Source: Tethya wilhelma (lineage: Eukaryota > Porifera > Demospongiae > Tethyida > Tethyidae). Taken from it: DNA of 64,000 nt. The DNA is taken from positions 12,287,236-12,351,235 of the forward strand of contig CAXIPT010000002.1 of NCBI GenBank assembly GCA_964030475.1, written 5' to 3'. Shown here in pieces: positions 49,672 to 62,082 of the stretch. Under the pieces are notes generated by a model. It was not told where the DNA came from. It did no database searches and worked only from the letters and a program-made list of their open reading frames with translations. Position 1 is the stretch's first letter. Each line of letters starts with the position of its first letter. The position numbers and the translations under genes are program-made.

Positions 49672-50026
49672 ACAGCCACACAGATAATAGGATGATCTGT
49701 GTTGACCACATCTTCCCCTGAATTCAACCAAAACAAAGTCTAGTATCCCTTTGACCTTTCATTCCTGTTCTTTTCCGTGAATAAATGTTCAAAGGGAAGA
49801 GCCCGGGTATATGGCTAACCAGAACTCATCATGTAATCCAAAATATCTTTTGGGCTAGCATGTATACCATAGTATCCTGAGATAGATCACATTATTATTA
49901 ATATTAATGACTTACTAGTACAGGTTTCATCACTACCATCGTTGCAATCTATGACACCATCACAGTAGTCTAAAGTAGACACACACTGCCCACTAAGACA
50001 CGTCCACTGTCCAGCCTGACACCCAA
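47769..50026 (-). CDS. LDLa membrane protein with PPAY cytoplasmic tail, no signal exon of its own (array member 3)
   Basis: LDLa exons 49916-50026, 49204-49323, 48748-48864, 48168-48284 and the membrane exon 47769-48112. Signatures: [63 protein letters not shown]. The helix [20 protein letters not shown] is followed by a tail with [17 protein letters not shown], a PPxY motif of the type bound by Nedd4-family WW domains. No signal-peptide exon is visible upstream of 50026 before the next open frame at 50165, unlike the close relative at 57087-58582. It is therefore either 5'-truncated or the 3' half of the gene at 50165-51584. Confidence 0.7.
49640..49671. repeat. CA/TA dinucleotide run
   Basis: CA run passing into TA repeats, in the intron between LDLa exons of member 3. 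Confidence 0.8.
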
Positions 50027-50164
50027 CTGAAGAAACACATTAATTCAAGCTATAAAAGAGAGTGGAGTTTGTTACAATACACAAAAAGGTAATGTATATA
50101 ATACAAATAAAGATATACTAGGACTCAAAGAATTAAATTAATATACTACATGCAGTCTATAGAT

Positions 50165-51584
50165 CTATAGACCAGCTAGAATCAAGCCTACAAATTCAGT
50201 AAACTGTGATCTGCCATCACCATTAGGTGGTAGTCTAGTTCCACTGATATCCATAGTACCCATAGTGCCCATAGTGGAGCAATTATTTTGCTCATCACTT
50301 TCATCATCACAGTCAATGGTGCCATCACAGCGGCCACTCCCACCAAACACTGGATTTATACACTGACCATTGTCACAGTAAAGAGCAGCAGTGCATTCTG
50401 TAGGTGTGTGAAATAAAAAGGCATAATAGTTATAGTTAGTACATAATACTCAATAGTGTATGATTATACAATATAATATATAATAATCATATAATGTATA
50501 ACTTTCATGGCTGTCTCTCGTCAAAGATTTTTGTGTTTTAACTTTTGTGGACGAGTTGTGCGACACCCATACATATAAACGTTCGTTACAGAGAATTTTG
50601 CTGATAAAAACTTTCACGAATAGACTGTGATTCATGAAATCCACTAAAGTTAAATTCTGTAAAACTTTGCCGTCATATGACAATAACAATAGACACTAGA
50701 AATTATCAGGGCTGTTGATGTGAGATATAATATTATTAATTTGTATAGCATCGAATGATCATGCACGCAGGATTTATATATGGTTTCTTTACCATCTCTT
50801 TGGCAGTTCTCTTCATCACTATTGTCAGAGCATTCAGAATTTCCATTGCAGCGAGCAGATTGTGATCCTGTACAATGCCCATCTCTACAACGGTAACCAC
50901 CATCAGTACATTCTGGAGAGAAATAATATCATTGGCACATTACATTGTGTGTGTGTATAATAATTATACACAACTATAACATGTCTAGCCTGGGATCAGA
51001 GACAGCTGTACAAGCATACTAGCTAGAATATGATACTCAGAATTGTTTTATATTAGGCAGCACAATCACCTTCACAGTTCTTCTCATCAGTTTCGTCCGG
51101 ACACTGAGCCACTCCATCACAACGAAAGGTGCTGTTAGGAATACACACAAAATTGCCACAGATAAATCCTCCAATGCATTCATGGCGGGCTGTAATTGAA
51201 ATAGTAATCATTGTGCTTGTGAGCAAGGGTTGTGAACAATTATTATACTTTTTATGTGAACTTGAGTTGCTGTGAGGCATCAATAATGGTTTATTAAATG
51301 TCTTACTGTCACATCCCGTTGGTTCATCACTGTTGTCATTACACTCCACAACTCCATTACAGTAGGCACCAGGATTATCTGGCAAACACTGACCATGGTA
51401 ACACACCCATCCAGTACAGTTGAAAGCTGCAAGGGCATTCACAATACTCTAACTCGTATACATAAATTAATATACTCATGCTTTACCAAGTGTTATAGGC
51501 TAGCCTACACTTACACTGTGTTTCACAAATGGCAACTAGTTGAAGGAATACCAAACAAAGTGCAACTTGGATAAAGTACTTCAT
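50165..51584 (-). CDS. LDLa protein with signal peptide, no obvious membrane exon (array member 4)
   Basis: Exons 51515-51584 (signal peptide MKYFIQVALCLVFLQLVA), LDLa 51307-51426, 51070-51189, 50793-50912 and a last exon 50165-50397 with a fourth LDLa (CDGTIDCDDESDEQNNC). After it comes a low-complexity TMGTMGTMDIS stretch and a stop, with only a weak hydrophobic end (FVGLILAGL). The order and sequence mirror the first exons of member 2. A plausible phase-1 donor inside the last exon (near 50221, after CCT AAT G) could instead splice to exon 49916-50026, giving one eight-LDLa receptor with the PPAY tail of member 3. Confidence 0.7.
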
Positions 51585-52478
51585 TTCACTGCATGCATAC
51601 TAGCTATAGCAATGATCTAGAATTACGTGTAACTGGCAATAACCATATCTAGCTGGAGTATATTATTTATCTATGCTATATAGCTTTGTTGTTGTTTTAC
51701 GTATATTCTATATAGGGCAATAGTAATCACTATGGAATTCAATTAAAGTTTTCCACCCACTCTGAAGTTTGACGTCATACGTCACTGTGACGTACAACAA
51801 GGAACCATACATAATGCTAATTATTATCTATGAAGGAACTTAGTGGTATATAAGGTGGGTGGAATCCAGGATGCATAATGATAAGTTATGCAAAGACAAG
51901 TTTATCTCTTTTGTCATTGGATAGGTCATACCAATAAAAAAAAACAAAAAAAAACAAACAAACAAAAAAAAAACCAGAAAAATGATTGTCAGAGCCATCA
52001 ATAGTAATGGTATCAGATGGAGTCTCGATGAACAGTCAATTCAGGCCGTTATCAAAGGTCATAACTATAATTATGATCAAAATCAAGAGCTCTTGATTTT
52101 AATTTATTATTATTTTTAGTTATGACCTCAATTTAAATCCCTCTATATACAATTCAGTAGTGTAAGACACGGACCTGTTCTATACTACAATTCTGCATTA
52201 ATTTGAAGCCAATTGATGATTGTTGAGTGGACACGTAGCTCTGCATGTTCAGTACAATCATTAAAAAAAATAATAAGTGCATAAAATTTTACATTAAATT
52301 TTCCATACAGTGTATATTCAGTCAATTACCTCTAACTAGCTTACATACATAAACATAATAACTCTAGCAAACAACTTAAAACATATAAAGATAAAAAGTT
52401 ACATAATTATAGTATAAATTATAAGGATAGAAAACAATTTGCCAAAAATAACCTTACTGTACAGATATACAATTGGAC
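51585..52478. other. Intergenic region between array members 4 and 5
   Basis: AT-rich, with a poly-A-interrupted patch near 51940-51975 and an inverted AAATCAAGAGCTCTTGATTT at about 52079-52098. No gene seen. Confidence 0.5.
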
Positions 52479-52857
52479 CTATGGTCTGGGTTGATGGAAA
52501 TATCCACTAGTCTCAGCATGCATGGGAGAATGGTAGCTCCCAGCTTGTGGTGATGGTAACCCATGATTGCCAAGGAGAGAATTACCAGCAACGATAGTTT
52601 GCATTGGAATGTCCATTGGAGATTGTCCTGGTAGGGGGCTGAGTAATACACCAGGAGAGGGAGCACTGGCAATAGCTAGTTGAGAAGACCTTGCAGGTGT
52701 GGATTTCCGTTGAGTGTTCCTTTCGGCAGCAGCTCCTGGTGTAGTAGTAGTGGCACAATATGGAATGCTGCACGCCACGCAAATACAGATCACGATTGGA
52801 AGAAGGATCAAAAGTGCCAGACTAGCTACTGTGGCACCAGCAATCAATGGGATGTAA

Positions 52858-52923
<66 letters not shown>

Positions 52924-53732
52924 GGCTGGATGTTATGGTACCTTCTAACCCTACCACATAATTATACTCTAAACTAGCACAAATTAAATCCGAAACACAT
53001 ACTTTTGCCACAATTTTTTTCATCACTTTCATCAAAGCAGTCTACAATCCCATCACAGTGGTCAGCAGAGAAGAGAGTACACTGACCATTATCACAAAGA
53101 AACCCTTCGTCAAATGAACACCCAGTGTCAACTGCACAATGTCATGTGTGATATTGCAGGAGAGAATGTGCACACATCCAGAAATCAAGTGCATACAAGA
53201 GCTAGATAGGAAATACTTAATAATAATGCTTACTTGTATCATTAAATTCATTTCTATACCTGTGTAGCAGTCTTTCTCGTCACTTCCATCTGTGCAGTCG
53301 ACAACTCTATTACAACGGTCAGAGGGAAATCTTGTACACTGCCCATCCTCACACAGGTATCCACCAGAGCACTCTAGAGAACATAATTATAGTGAAATGC
53401 AATAGGCCTTGTGAAAATTATGCCCAAGCATTTCATCTCAAAAATTATGTAATGTCTTTTGTAGTTCTAATTAAGCCACAACAATGAATTTATGCATGCT
53501 TGTGTGGTGACCATTACCAAACACCACAAAATATGTACCCATAATAATAGTTATGCCATTATTCCAGCATTGCTTCAAGCTCCCTATTATTATACCAGCA
53601 TAATTTCACAAGACTAATTTTAAAGTCTAGATCTTTTTTTAAAACAAACTTCCATATTAAAATCATCTAGTTATGGAACTGTAATAATAGGTGTGTACCC
53701 CTCACACACACATAGCATCTAGACTCCCCTAG

Positions 53733-53775
<43 letters not shown>

Positions 53776-54553
53776 CCTCTAAGCACATCTATTTGTGAAC
53801 ATACCGCAGTTTTCCTCATCGCTTCCATCATGACAATTGACAACTCCGTTACAACGATCATGAGTGGAGCTTGTGCACTGACCATTATCACAAAGATAGC
53901 CAAGTAGACACTCGACAGTGTCTGCATGAGACAGAGTGAGATGCATGCATGCATGAATTTATTGTACATGAGAAGAACAAGAAAACACAGTTGAACAATA
54001 GGTACTAGCAAGAGTCAAAATATTCTTTGACAAACTTTAATGTCGAGGTGTTATCAACATTAATATGTGTACATAACACATAGTATTATGGCTGTGAAGT
54101 TCAGTGAGGTACGCTAAGTCGACAACTCTATTACAACGGTCAGAGGGAAATCTTGTACACTGCCCATCCTCACACAGGTATCCACCAGAGCACTCTAGAG
54201 AACATAATTATAGTGAAATGCAATAGGCCTTGTGAAAATTATGCCCAAGCATTTCATCTCAAAAATTATGTAATGTCTTTTGTAGTTCTAATTAAGCCAC
54301 AACAATGAATTTATGCATGCTTGTGTGGTGACCATTACCAAACACCACAAAATATGTACCCATAATAATAGTTATGCCATTATTCCAGCATTGCTTCAAG
54401 CTCCCTATTATTATACCAGCATAATTTCACAAGACTAATTTTAAAGTCTAGATCTTTTTTTAAAACAAACTTCCATATTAAAATCATCTAGTTATGGAAC
54501 TGTAATAATAGGTGTGTACCCCTCACACACACATAGCATCTAGACTCCCCTAG

Positions 54554-54592
<39 letters not shown>

Positions 54593-55801
54593 CCTCAAAG
54601 CACATCTATTTGTGAACATACCACAGTTTTCCTCATCGCTTCCATCATGACAATTGACAACTCCGTTACAACGATCATGAGTGGAGCTTGTGCACTGACC
54701 ATTATCACAAAGATAGCCAAGTAGACACTCGACAGTGTCTGCATGAGACAGAGTTGGATGCATGCATGCATGAATTTATTGTACATGAGAAGAACAAGGA
54801 AACAGTTGTGTCAATAGGTACTAGCAAGAGTCAAAATATTCTTTGACAAACTTTAATGTCGAGGTGTGACCAACAGTGTACATAACACATAGTATTATGG
54901 CTGTGAAGTTCAGTGAGGTACGTTGTATAGGCTTGTATCCCCTTTGACCTTACTGTGAGTGAAAGGTCAGAGGGGAGAGCCTGGAAGTTGACAATGATTG
55001 TAAACAACACTAGCTTATAAGTCTATACTCTTAGATAACTATGAGCTCAATCATGGGATCACCACATGATAGTGCAAGTGGTAGACCACGACCTTATATA
55101 GCCTCATTCCCTCTTCCCCCTCCAAGAAAAATAGGGAATATTAATCTCTGAGAGGCTACTTGTATAATTATATAATACCTGGTTGACAGTTGTCCTCGTC
55201 ACTTCTATCTGTACAGTCAGGAATCCCATCGCAGCGATCAAATCTTGAATTTGTACAGTAGAAGCTATCGTGACACAGAAACCCAGAACTGCAAACTATA
55301 TAACAGATGACATACAATAACAATGGGAGCAATCAAAACCTCTTTAAACTATGTATGTACTATTCTCTATTCCATTAATTTTAATATGACTGCACATCAG
55401 TGCCATTCATGAACTATATAAGTTTATGTAATATGCAATTCACAAAATTTGAAATTGATTGTTTCATGATGCACGGTTGACTTACTTGAACAGCTAGCTT
55501 CATCGCTACCATCACTGCAGTCGATGACACCATTGCAATAGTCGGACAAAAATCTCAAACACTGACCATTTAGACATGTCCATCCATTACATGAAGCTAA
55601 ACAGTATAGTAAATAGTCTATAAGCACGTACAGTCTATGTACTTTAATGCTCATTGAGGTGACCAATAAAAAGGGGTGAATGGATAGTTACTGTTAGCAA
55701 TGCAATAATATTCATACATTAATTTTATCCTGAACATTCAACTTACACTGTGCTCCATTAAGAGTAGTCAGAGCCACAAAGACCACCAATAAACACTTCA
55801 T
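52479..55801 (-). CDS. LDLa-repeat type I membrane protein with internal tandem duplication (array member 5)
   Basis: Exons 55747-55801 (signal peptide MKCLLVVFVALTTLNGA), LDLa 55486-55596, 55179-55295, 54622-54738, 53805-53921, 53260-53373, 53003-53131 and membrane exon 52479-52858. LDLa signatures include [48 protein letters not shown] and CDGIVDCFDESDEKNC. The helix ATVASLALLILLPIVICICV precedes a serine/proline-rich tail of about 95 residues with no PPxY. The exon at 53805-53921 and that at 54622-54738 are near-identical products of an 0.8 kb tandem duplication. A truncated LDLa exon (54118-54194) lies between them, lacks a donor and must be skipped for the frame to continue. Confidence 0.8.
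52859..52921. repeat. GT microsatellite touching the membrane-exon acceptor of array member 5
   Basis: On the minus strand the CA run ends directly in the acceptor of exon 52479-52858. Confidence 0.9.
53297..54117. repeat. Tandem duplication in array member 5, copy 1
   Basis: About 0.82 kb, repeated at 54118-54922 with a few indels (mostly in the CA array and near the right end). It contains LDLa exon 53805-53921 and most of 53260-53373. Confidence 0.9.
53737..53774. repeat. CA microsatellite (duplicated at 54557-54592)
   Basis: CA run in duplication copy 1; the corresponding array in copy 2 is slightly shorter. Confidence 0.9.
54118..54922. repeat. Tandem duplication in array member 5, copy 2 (truncated exon at junction)
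   Basis: Contains complete LDLa exon 54622-54738 and the first part (54118-54194) of the other LDLa exon, cut off before its acidic calcium-binding half and donor. Confidence 0.9.
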
Positions 55802-56166
55802 AGTTGTCACAAAATTAATGGATACTTCTATATAGCCAGAAAGAGCTGGATCAGTCAAGACTATGACTAGCTATAGTTAAGATATACCAACTGTCTACAC
55901 AAGTCAAGCACGCACCGCACACTATGACACAGATGAAGCAAGTCGATAGTTATGAAAGAGTGTGAGTACCAATGTGGGCTAATAAAGTTACAGTGTGGCT
56001 TATGCTTGTCTAAATTCCAACATACATGTTCTCTACCATACATACATGTAGAACAACATGAAATATTTGTGTTTTTAATGGAAGTGTGGCTGGTGTCATG
56101 GTGAATAGGCCAGCCCTCGATCTAGAAAGTAGATTGTTTTGATTGTATGCGTGCAACTGTGGATGA

Positions 56167-56220
<54 letters not shown>

Positions 56221-57086
56221 AACACAGGACAATGCTACATGCATAAAATTATTGGTTCAACAAGCATCAAAACCAACAATAAATTTGACCTAGACATAAT
56301 TATCATACAATATCAGCACAAAAAAACAGTACAGAGAGTCATTGGCGTGCATAAAATACAGCAGACTGAAAAAAAAGCTAGTGCATACCATTACATTACA
56401 TTATGAAAATAACTACTAATAATAATTTATATACATACATGCTTTACTTTAAGAACGTCTGTTCAATACTCCATGCCAAGAGAGTAGTAAGGCTTCATAA
56501 CAAGCTGCATTACACGAAACAGAGTGAAACAACATCATAACATTATGAAAATGGTTAAGATGCATTCATTATCATTACTCAGTGTTTCCCCCAGGGCAAA
56601 AGTAAAGAGGGGGTTACTGTTTATTTATTATTGTATTTTATTATCATAATCATTATTTAAAGCATGCATGTGTGTGTAATGTCAGTTTGTTTGGTGGTTA
56701 CACCATCTGGGACAATGGGACTTGGGATTCTACACATCTGAAATCATATTTACCTGAAACCTGACATATAAAATAATGCTAAACACACACATAATAATAT
56801 TATCTTTGTGGGTGCTATTTACCAAAATATGAAGGAAATGGTAACAAGTACAAAAACAAGTTTTAGTCACAATACTGTAAGGGGATCTTAGTCATAGTGT
56901 AGGGTTGTAGTAAGTGTGCATAACAGGTATAATAGAAACCTTATGGGTGATGCAAGTCACATGTAGCCCCATATAGAATAGCCCAATCAAAAACAAACAA
57001 ACAAAAACAAATAAATAATCATTAAAAAAAAACGTACTTACTGGAGTGAGTCAACAAAAATTTTCCACACACACTCACCTTGAAGT
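55802..57086. other. Intergenic region between array members 5 and 6
   Basis: Contains a CA array (56171-56218), sequence similar to 46640-46850, and AT-rich DNA. No convincing open frame. Confidence 0.5.
56171..56218. repeat. CA microsatellite
   Basis: Intergenic CA run between LDLa array members 5 and 6. Confidence 0.9.
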
Positions 57087-58582
57087 CTACTGTGGAGGAT
57101 AAGCAGGGTCCTGGGGGTAAGGAGGAGCCTCAGACTGAGGAGGGTAACCACCAGCAGTTGGAGGAGGATATTGCTCTTGAGGGGGGTACTGTCCTTGAGG
57201 AGGGTAGGCTCCTTGTGGGGGGTATGCTCCCTCTTGGGGGTAAGCTCCTTGTGGGGGGTACTGGCCAGGCTTCTCTTCGCTGTAAGCTGGTGGAGGTGCC
57301 TGAGCAACATTCTGCATGGGGTAGCCAGCTGTAGCTGATTGTTGCTGGGTGGTAGCGACGTAGGCTACAGACTGCACGGGTTGAGCGACCACGTTGGCCG
57401 TTCTGACATTCCTAGAACTCCTTCCAGCGGCAGCTCCAGCAGCTCCAGCACAACACACACAGCAACAGATGATGCTGACACAGATCACAATGGGGAGGAC
57501 AACCACTAGCACAAAAGCCCCAACTGACACACCAATAATCAATGAGACGATACCTATATGAATGCATGGAGGAGTGAATCATTTGGGAAATTATAGGAGA
57601 CATTCATACGCATATTTTGTTTCAAACCATAATTTATTGTTGTTACAGTCGTACAAAAGTATGCTGTGTGATGTTGTACATACTTGAGCCACAATTGTCC
57701 TCATCACTTCCATCAGAGCAGTCAGAAAACCCATCACAACGGTCAGACTGAAAACGTGTACATTGAAAGCCATTGGCACAACGAAATCCATTACCAGAGC
57801 AGACTGTAAATGCAAATGAAACCATCAGGAACGATAACATGATTCCACACGTAAAGCTTCAACTGACCTACTACTATCCCTAACCACAACCCTCCCTTCC
57901 TAAGAAAAGAATCTAGGAACTAGAAGCTAGAAAATAAACTAGCTGTTAAGCTTGGACACAGCTTTGTGTGGAGGCAACATGCTATTGACACTTAGAATTG
58001 TGTAGAGGGGCTCGCTAACATGTAGCTGTGTGGCTGTTATTTGTAGCTTTGAATCAGTAGTTCTCTCTCTTTCTTTACATATCAATTACACTGCAATTGC
58101 TAGATAATAAACTAGGATCTGTATTGACCTTCATCTTTTCCGGGTATAAGGCTAACCAGAACACATCATGTAATCCAAAATATCTTTTGGAAGAGTATAC
58201 GATTAGTATCCTGAAATAGTCTACATTACAATGACTTACAAATACAGCTTTCATCACTGCCATCGTTGCAATCTGGCGAACCATCACAGTAGTCAAAAGT
58301 AGATATACACTGCCCACTAAGACACGTCCACTGTCCAGCACATCCAACTGGACAATTACATACAAGCAAAAGAGGTAATGTCTATATGCTTGAAGAAATA
58401 AATATAGTACATAGATCCATCTATAATAAATCATTATTTTTCAAATTTTAAGTCTATATAGGCCAGCCTACAATTTAGTGATCACAAGTGGTGGTGGTGG
58501 TCTATAGATACTTACATTGTGCTTCGGAGTGAGCAATCAGGATTGGCAAGATGACGAGAAAAGAAACTATAAACGACTTCAT
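57087..58582 (-). CDS. LDLa membrane protein with YPPQ-repeat, PPAY-containing tail (array member 6)
   Basis: Exons 58516-58582 (signal peptide MKSFIVSFLVILPILIAHS), LDLa 58240-58347 and 57684-57803, and membrane exon 57087-57553. The LDLa cores are [15 protein letters not shown] and [16 protein letters not shown]. The helix [18 protein letters not shown] is followed by a cysteine cluster (CCCVCC) and a long tail. That tail holds [17 protein letters not shown] and then repeats of YPPQG/YPQEG up to the stop. Tyr-Pro-Pro-Gln tails occur in several membrane-associated proteins, and PPAY suggests WW-domain ubiquitin-ligase binding; both are family inference. It is the cleanest complete member and a template for interpreting member 3. 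Confidence 0.85.
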
Positions 58583-59038
58583 GTTCGTGTTCACAAGTAG
58601 CAGACTTCACAGTACACACCCAGTCATTAGCAATTTATACACGACTTGTCTATAGGTGTTAACAACTATATTCATAGGGAGGAATTTAATGACCCAGGAA
58701 GCAGCACGCGCATGCTTGCAAATCGCGACTGAACTTCACTCAAAATGCCATTACATCTTCACCAATTCATCCATCATGTAGATATTTATTCCCAAAAATG
58801 ATATTTATTCCCAAAATGATATTTATTCCCAAAAAATTGTTAAATTATACCCATACTAGACATCAAATGTTACCATGACGACGATGGTAGGTACACCCAA
58901 AATGGTGTTTGTTTACACCCACGCAGTTTTAACAGTGAATTGTCAGGATAAGCATAGATACAATACACTACGTTACGTAGTGTATAATATCTATGGGATA
59001 AGGAGCTCCTTAATTTGAACTGGGGTGGGGAGGCAACA
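58583..59038. other. Intergenic region upstream of array member 6
   Basis: Includes a short tandem repeat near 58792-58840 (unit about ATTTATTCCCAAAAATGAT, two to three copies). No gene seen. Confidence 0.55.
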
Positions 59039-59515
59039 TCATTTTGCGACTCTTTTGAAGCTGGAACAGACAAACTGGTTTAGGACTGGGGGGTTATACC
59101 CACTAGCTCCACCTTCATCAACACATGTGGTATAAGGCGGAGGCGATTCAGCTACATCGTCCATTGGATACTGAGCATAATAATGCAGTTGGTTGGTGTT
59201 CAGTAGTCTGAGGCTAATTGGTGGCAGGGTGAGTCTGACCACAATATTAATGGGAGTGAATTTTTGGGACTGTTTGATTTTTGGACCACAAAAAGTACAC
59301 CAGCAGGCAACAATAAAGCAGATCAAAATTGGAATACCGCAACATATAACAGAAAAAGGCACTGCAAGGCTGATGACTAAACCAGGGATCCCTAAAAGGA
59401 ACAAACAGACTGTCAGAATAGAATGATAATTCTAGTATTATAATAATATTATATGATTTTTTTAAAAGGAAATGGAGCATGCAAGGTTAGGCAACAGTAA
59501 ATTATTCTACGTACA
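59039..59515 (-). pseudogene. Orphan membrane/PPPY exon and degenerate LDLa exon (array member 7 remnant)
   Basis: Exon 59039-59391 encodes a membrane helix (GLVISLAVPFSVICCG, then IPILICFIVACWC) and a tail with AESPPPYTTC, a PPxY motif. Upstream, a piece ending in a donor at 59515 resembles a decayed LDLa exon: the frame reads CHYGSDKANCGI where an intact copy would read C.DGSDE.NC, and a stop lies a few codons earlier. No signal exon or intact LDLa exon belongs to it. It may be the relic of a lost gene, or an alternative terminal exon for the gene at 59807-62454, whose LDLa exon ends in the compatible phase. Confidence 0.55.
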
Positions 59516-59806
59516 TATTCCACAGTTGGCCTTGTCACTTCCATAGTGGCAACTACTCCCCATATCATATCTGGCATACGTGCAGAGTCATGCCTACAGT
59601 CTCGTGACACTTCCCTTGTGTGTGCGCACCTCCACATTATGTGCCATAGTACCTACGATCTAAATAAAATTTGTCAACTGCAGTCCTATAGTTAGCCTAT
59701 ACAAAATGTTAAGAATAAAAAATTTGCTGGCTGAAGCAGTTTCTACTTGATTGTGCTGATTGCAATTGAGGAAGCCAATTACTCTTTTTAGCTGCTGCAT
59801 GGTGTC

Positions 59807-62012
59807 TCAAAAGTTGGCCGGTTTGGGTTGATATCCCGTCATGTCCACTGCTGTGGAAGTCTCCTCTATTGAAGGCTTGGAATCTGAAGTGGGTAAAATT
59901 TCCATAGGATATTCTTGGGGAGCTTGGTCGACTTTCAATGGTATACGTGTCATAGATTGAGGTGGAGATGGTGTGGGAGATGATACAAGCTCTGTGTGTC
60001 TTACAGCATGCGGTCTTCTAGATCTAACAACATGGCAGTATACACACCCAAAAACAAAGCAACCACCGACAACTAGAAAGAGGAAGAATCCAAACAATGA
60101 TCCTATAGCAATCCAGGCAGCCTTGGGTATTGCAGCTGCAAGGACATGACATAACAAACTTGTTAAATTGTATCCACCCATGAATGCACAGACTTACTGT
60201 GATCACAGTCCTCTTCATCACTGTGATCAAAGCAATCATCAACAGAGTTGCATCGATCATGGTATGAAAATGTACAGTAGCCACTATCACACTGGAATCC
60301 ATTTCTACATCCTGCAGTGATAAAAGAATAACTTACTTGTTATCTGATAATATATAATTACTTTAAAAGTCAAAGTTTAATGATAATCTGTAGCCTCGTC
60401 TCCAGGCCCTCTGCGTGCTACTATTGTGGATTTATTAAATCAATACTAGCAACATGCAGAAGGCCTGGGAACAAGGCTAGATAATCTGATTTGACTCGGT
60501 TATAGTCACTGATTTCAAGGCTCTGCAGGATGGAAATATGTAGGATGGAAATATTATAGTAGCCCTCTACTATAATATTTCCACCCTACACAATCAAAAG
60601 GGGATAAAGGAATGTAAAATTGATTGTTTGGTATGTTTAATATTCATCACTATTCTAACTTGCTTGCATGGACGTGTTCATAGTGATACAAACATGAAAC
60701 TGAGACTGGTTAGTCCCTATAAAAAGCCTGAGTATATAGCAGCTACATGCACTACAATATGCTGGAGAAAGCTAATGCACATGCGCATAAAATGCCACGT
60801 AGATAGATAATGATGTTTGAACTCTACCTACGAAGATGGCTTGTAGTACATGAATTTATACGCTAATTTTAAAGCTTTCTAGTTTTTGTTTAGGCCTATT
60901 TATGATGAAAACGAGTATCAAGGAATGTAGTACCCATGAAAAGAACTTACTTTGTGCTGTCAAAGTTGGCTCAACACATTCTGGGTCTCCGGAAATGCTT
61001 TTCAAGTAAGTCAGTTAGGAAGTACGTAAGTATACGTAAGTTAGAAGAACAAAAACGGCACTATGGTGGCTTTCCACTAGCACTCCCTACGAGTGCTGCA
61101 GAAAGTTTTTGTGAGTTTTAGGCCTTGCATTGATGCAGTTGGTAATCTGTCAGTGAGAGCTTTTGAGCAACTTTGAAGGTTTAATTTTGTTTGATTAGAT
61201 TTTTATGGTGGCCAACTTGGCATTTTGTATTGTGTCTATGGGACAGTAGGCCCATTCCTCTACTATATGTACTACCGTACGTATGATACAAGACAAATAT
61301 TTACATCGTAGTATGAAGCCTTATGACATCAAAGGAAAAACTATTACTCTAAATCCTGTACTACATACAGAGTAAGCGCTACTAGACCGCAACATCCTGT
61401 GGTTGGAAAATAGAGCACGGCTAGGGATAATAGAGCACAGTTGAAGCAAATGCAGTTTGTTTTAGAGTTAGAAAGCAAATTAAGACTGATAGAAGTTCAC
61501 CTGTCTTTCAATGGCACCACTCCTTTTACCGCCGCTTCGTTGGCCTCTTTCTCTGAAACTGGAGCAGCAAACCTAGATGTCAGGCTAGTCTTGCGAGACT
61601 AGATGTCAGGCTACTCTTGGCAATGCACTGACTTGAGCCTCTTCTTTGGACGGCTATCTAGCTTCAAAATTTTGCTTCAAAAACACAAAACTGTACTCAA
61701 ATTGCTCAGCCATTCTTACTAGTCAACGAAGAAATGTTAGACTTTTTCATACTACAAACCAGTTAATGCACCGTAAACGCTCGTACTCTACGTAAATTAT
61801 TGGGTGAGGGGAAGTTCAAGAAGGTCATGTAGCACGAGGCGAAGTACTTGCGATGGTACATTAACTAATACATGACTGAACAAAGTCACACACACACACA
61901 CCAACCAATAACCAGCAATTAACATATAAAAACTTTGGTTGCTAGGCAATGGCAAACACACACACACACACATATAAACACACACACACATACAAACATG
62001 CATACATACACA

Positions 62013-62082
<70 letters not shown>

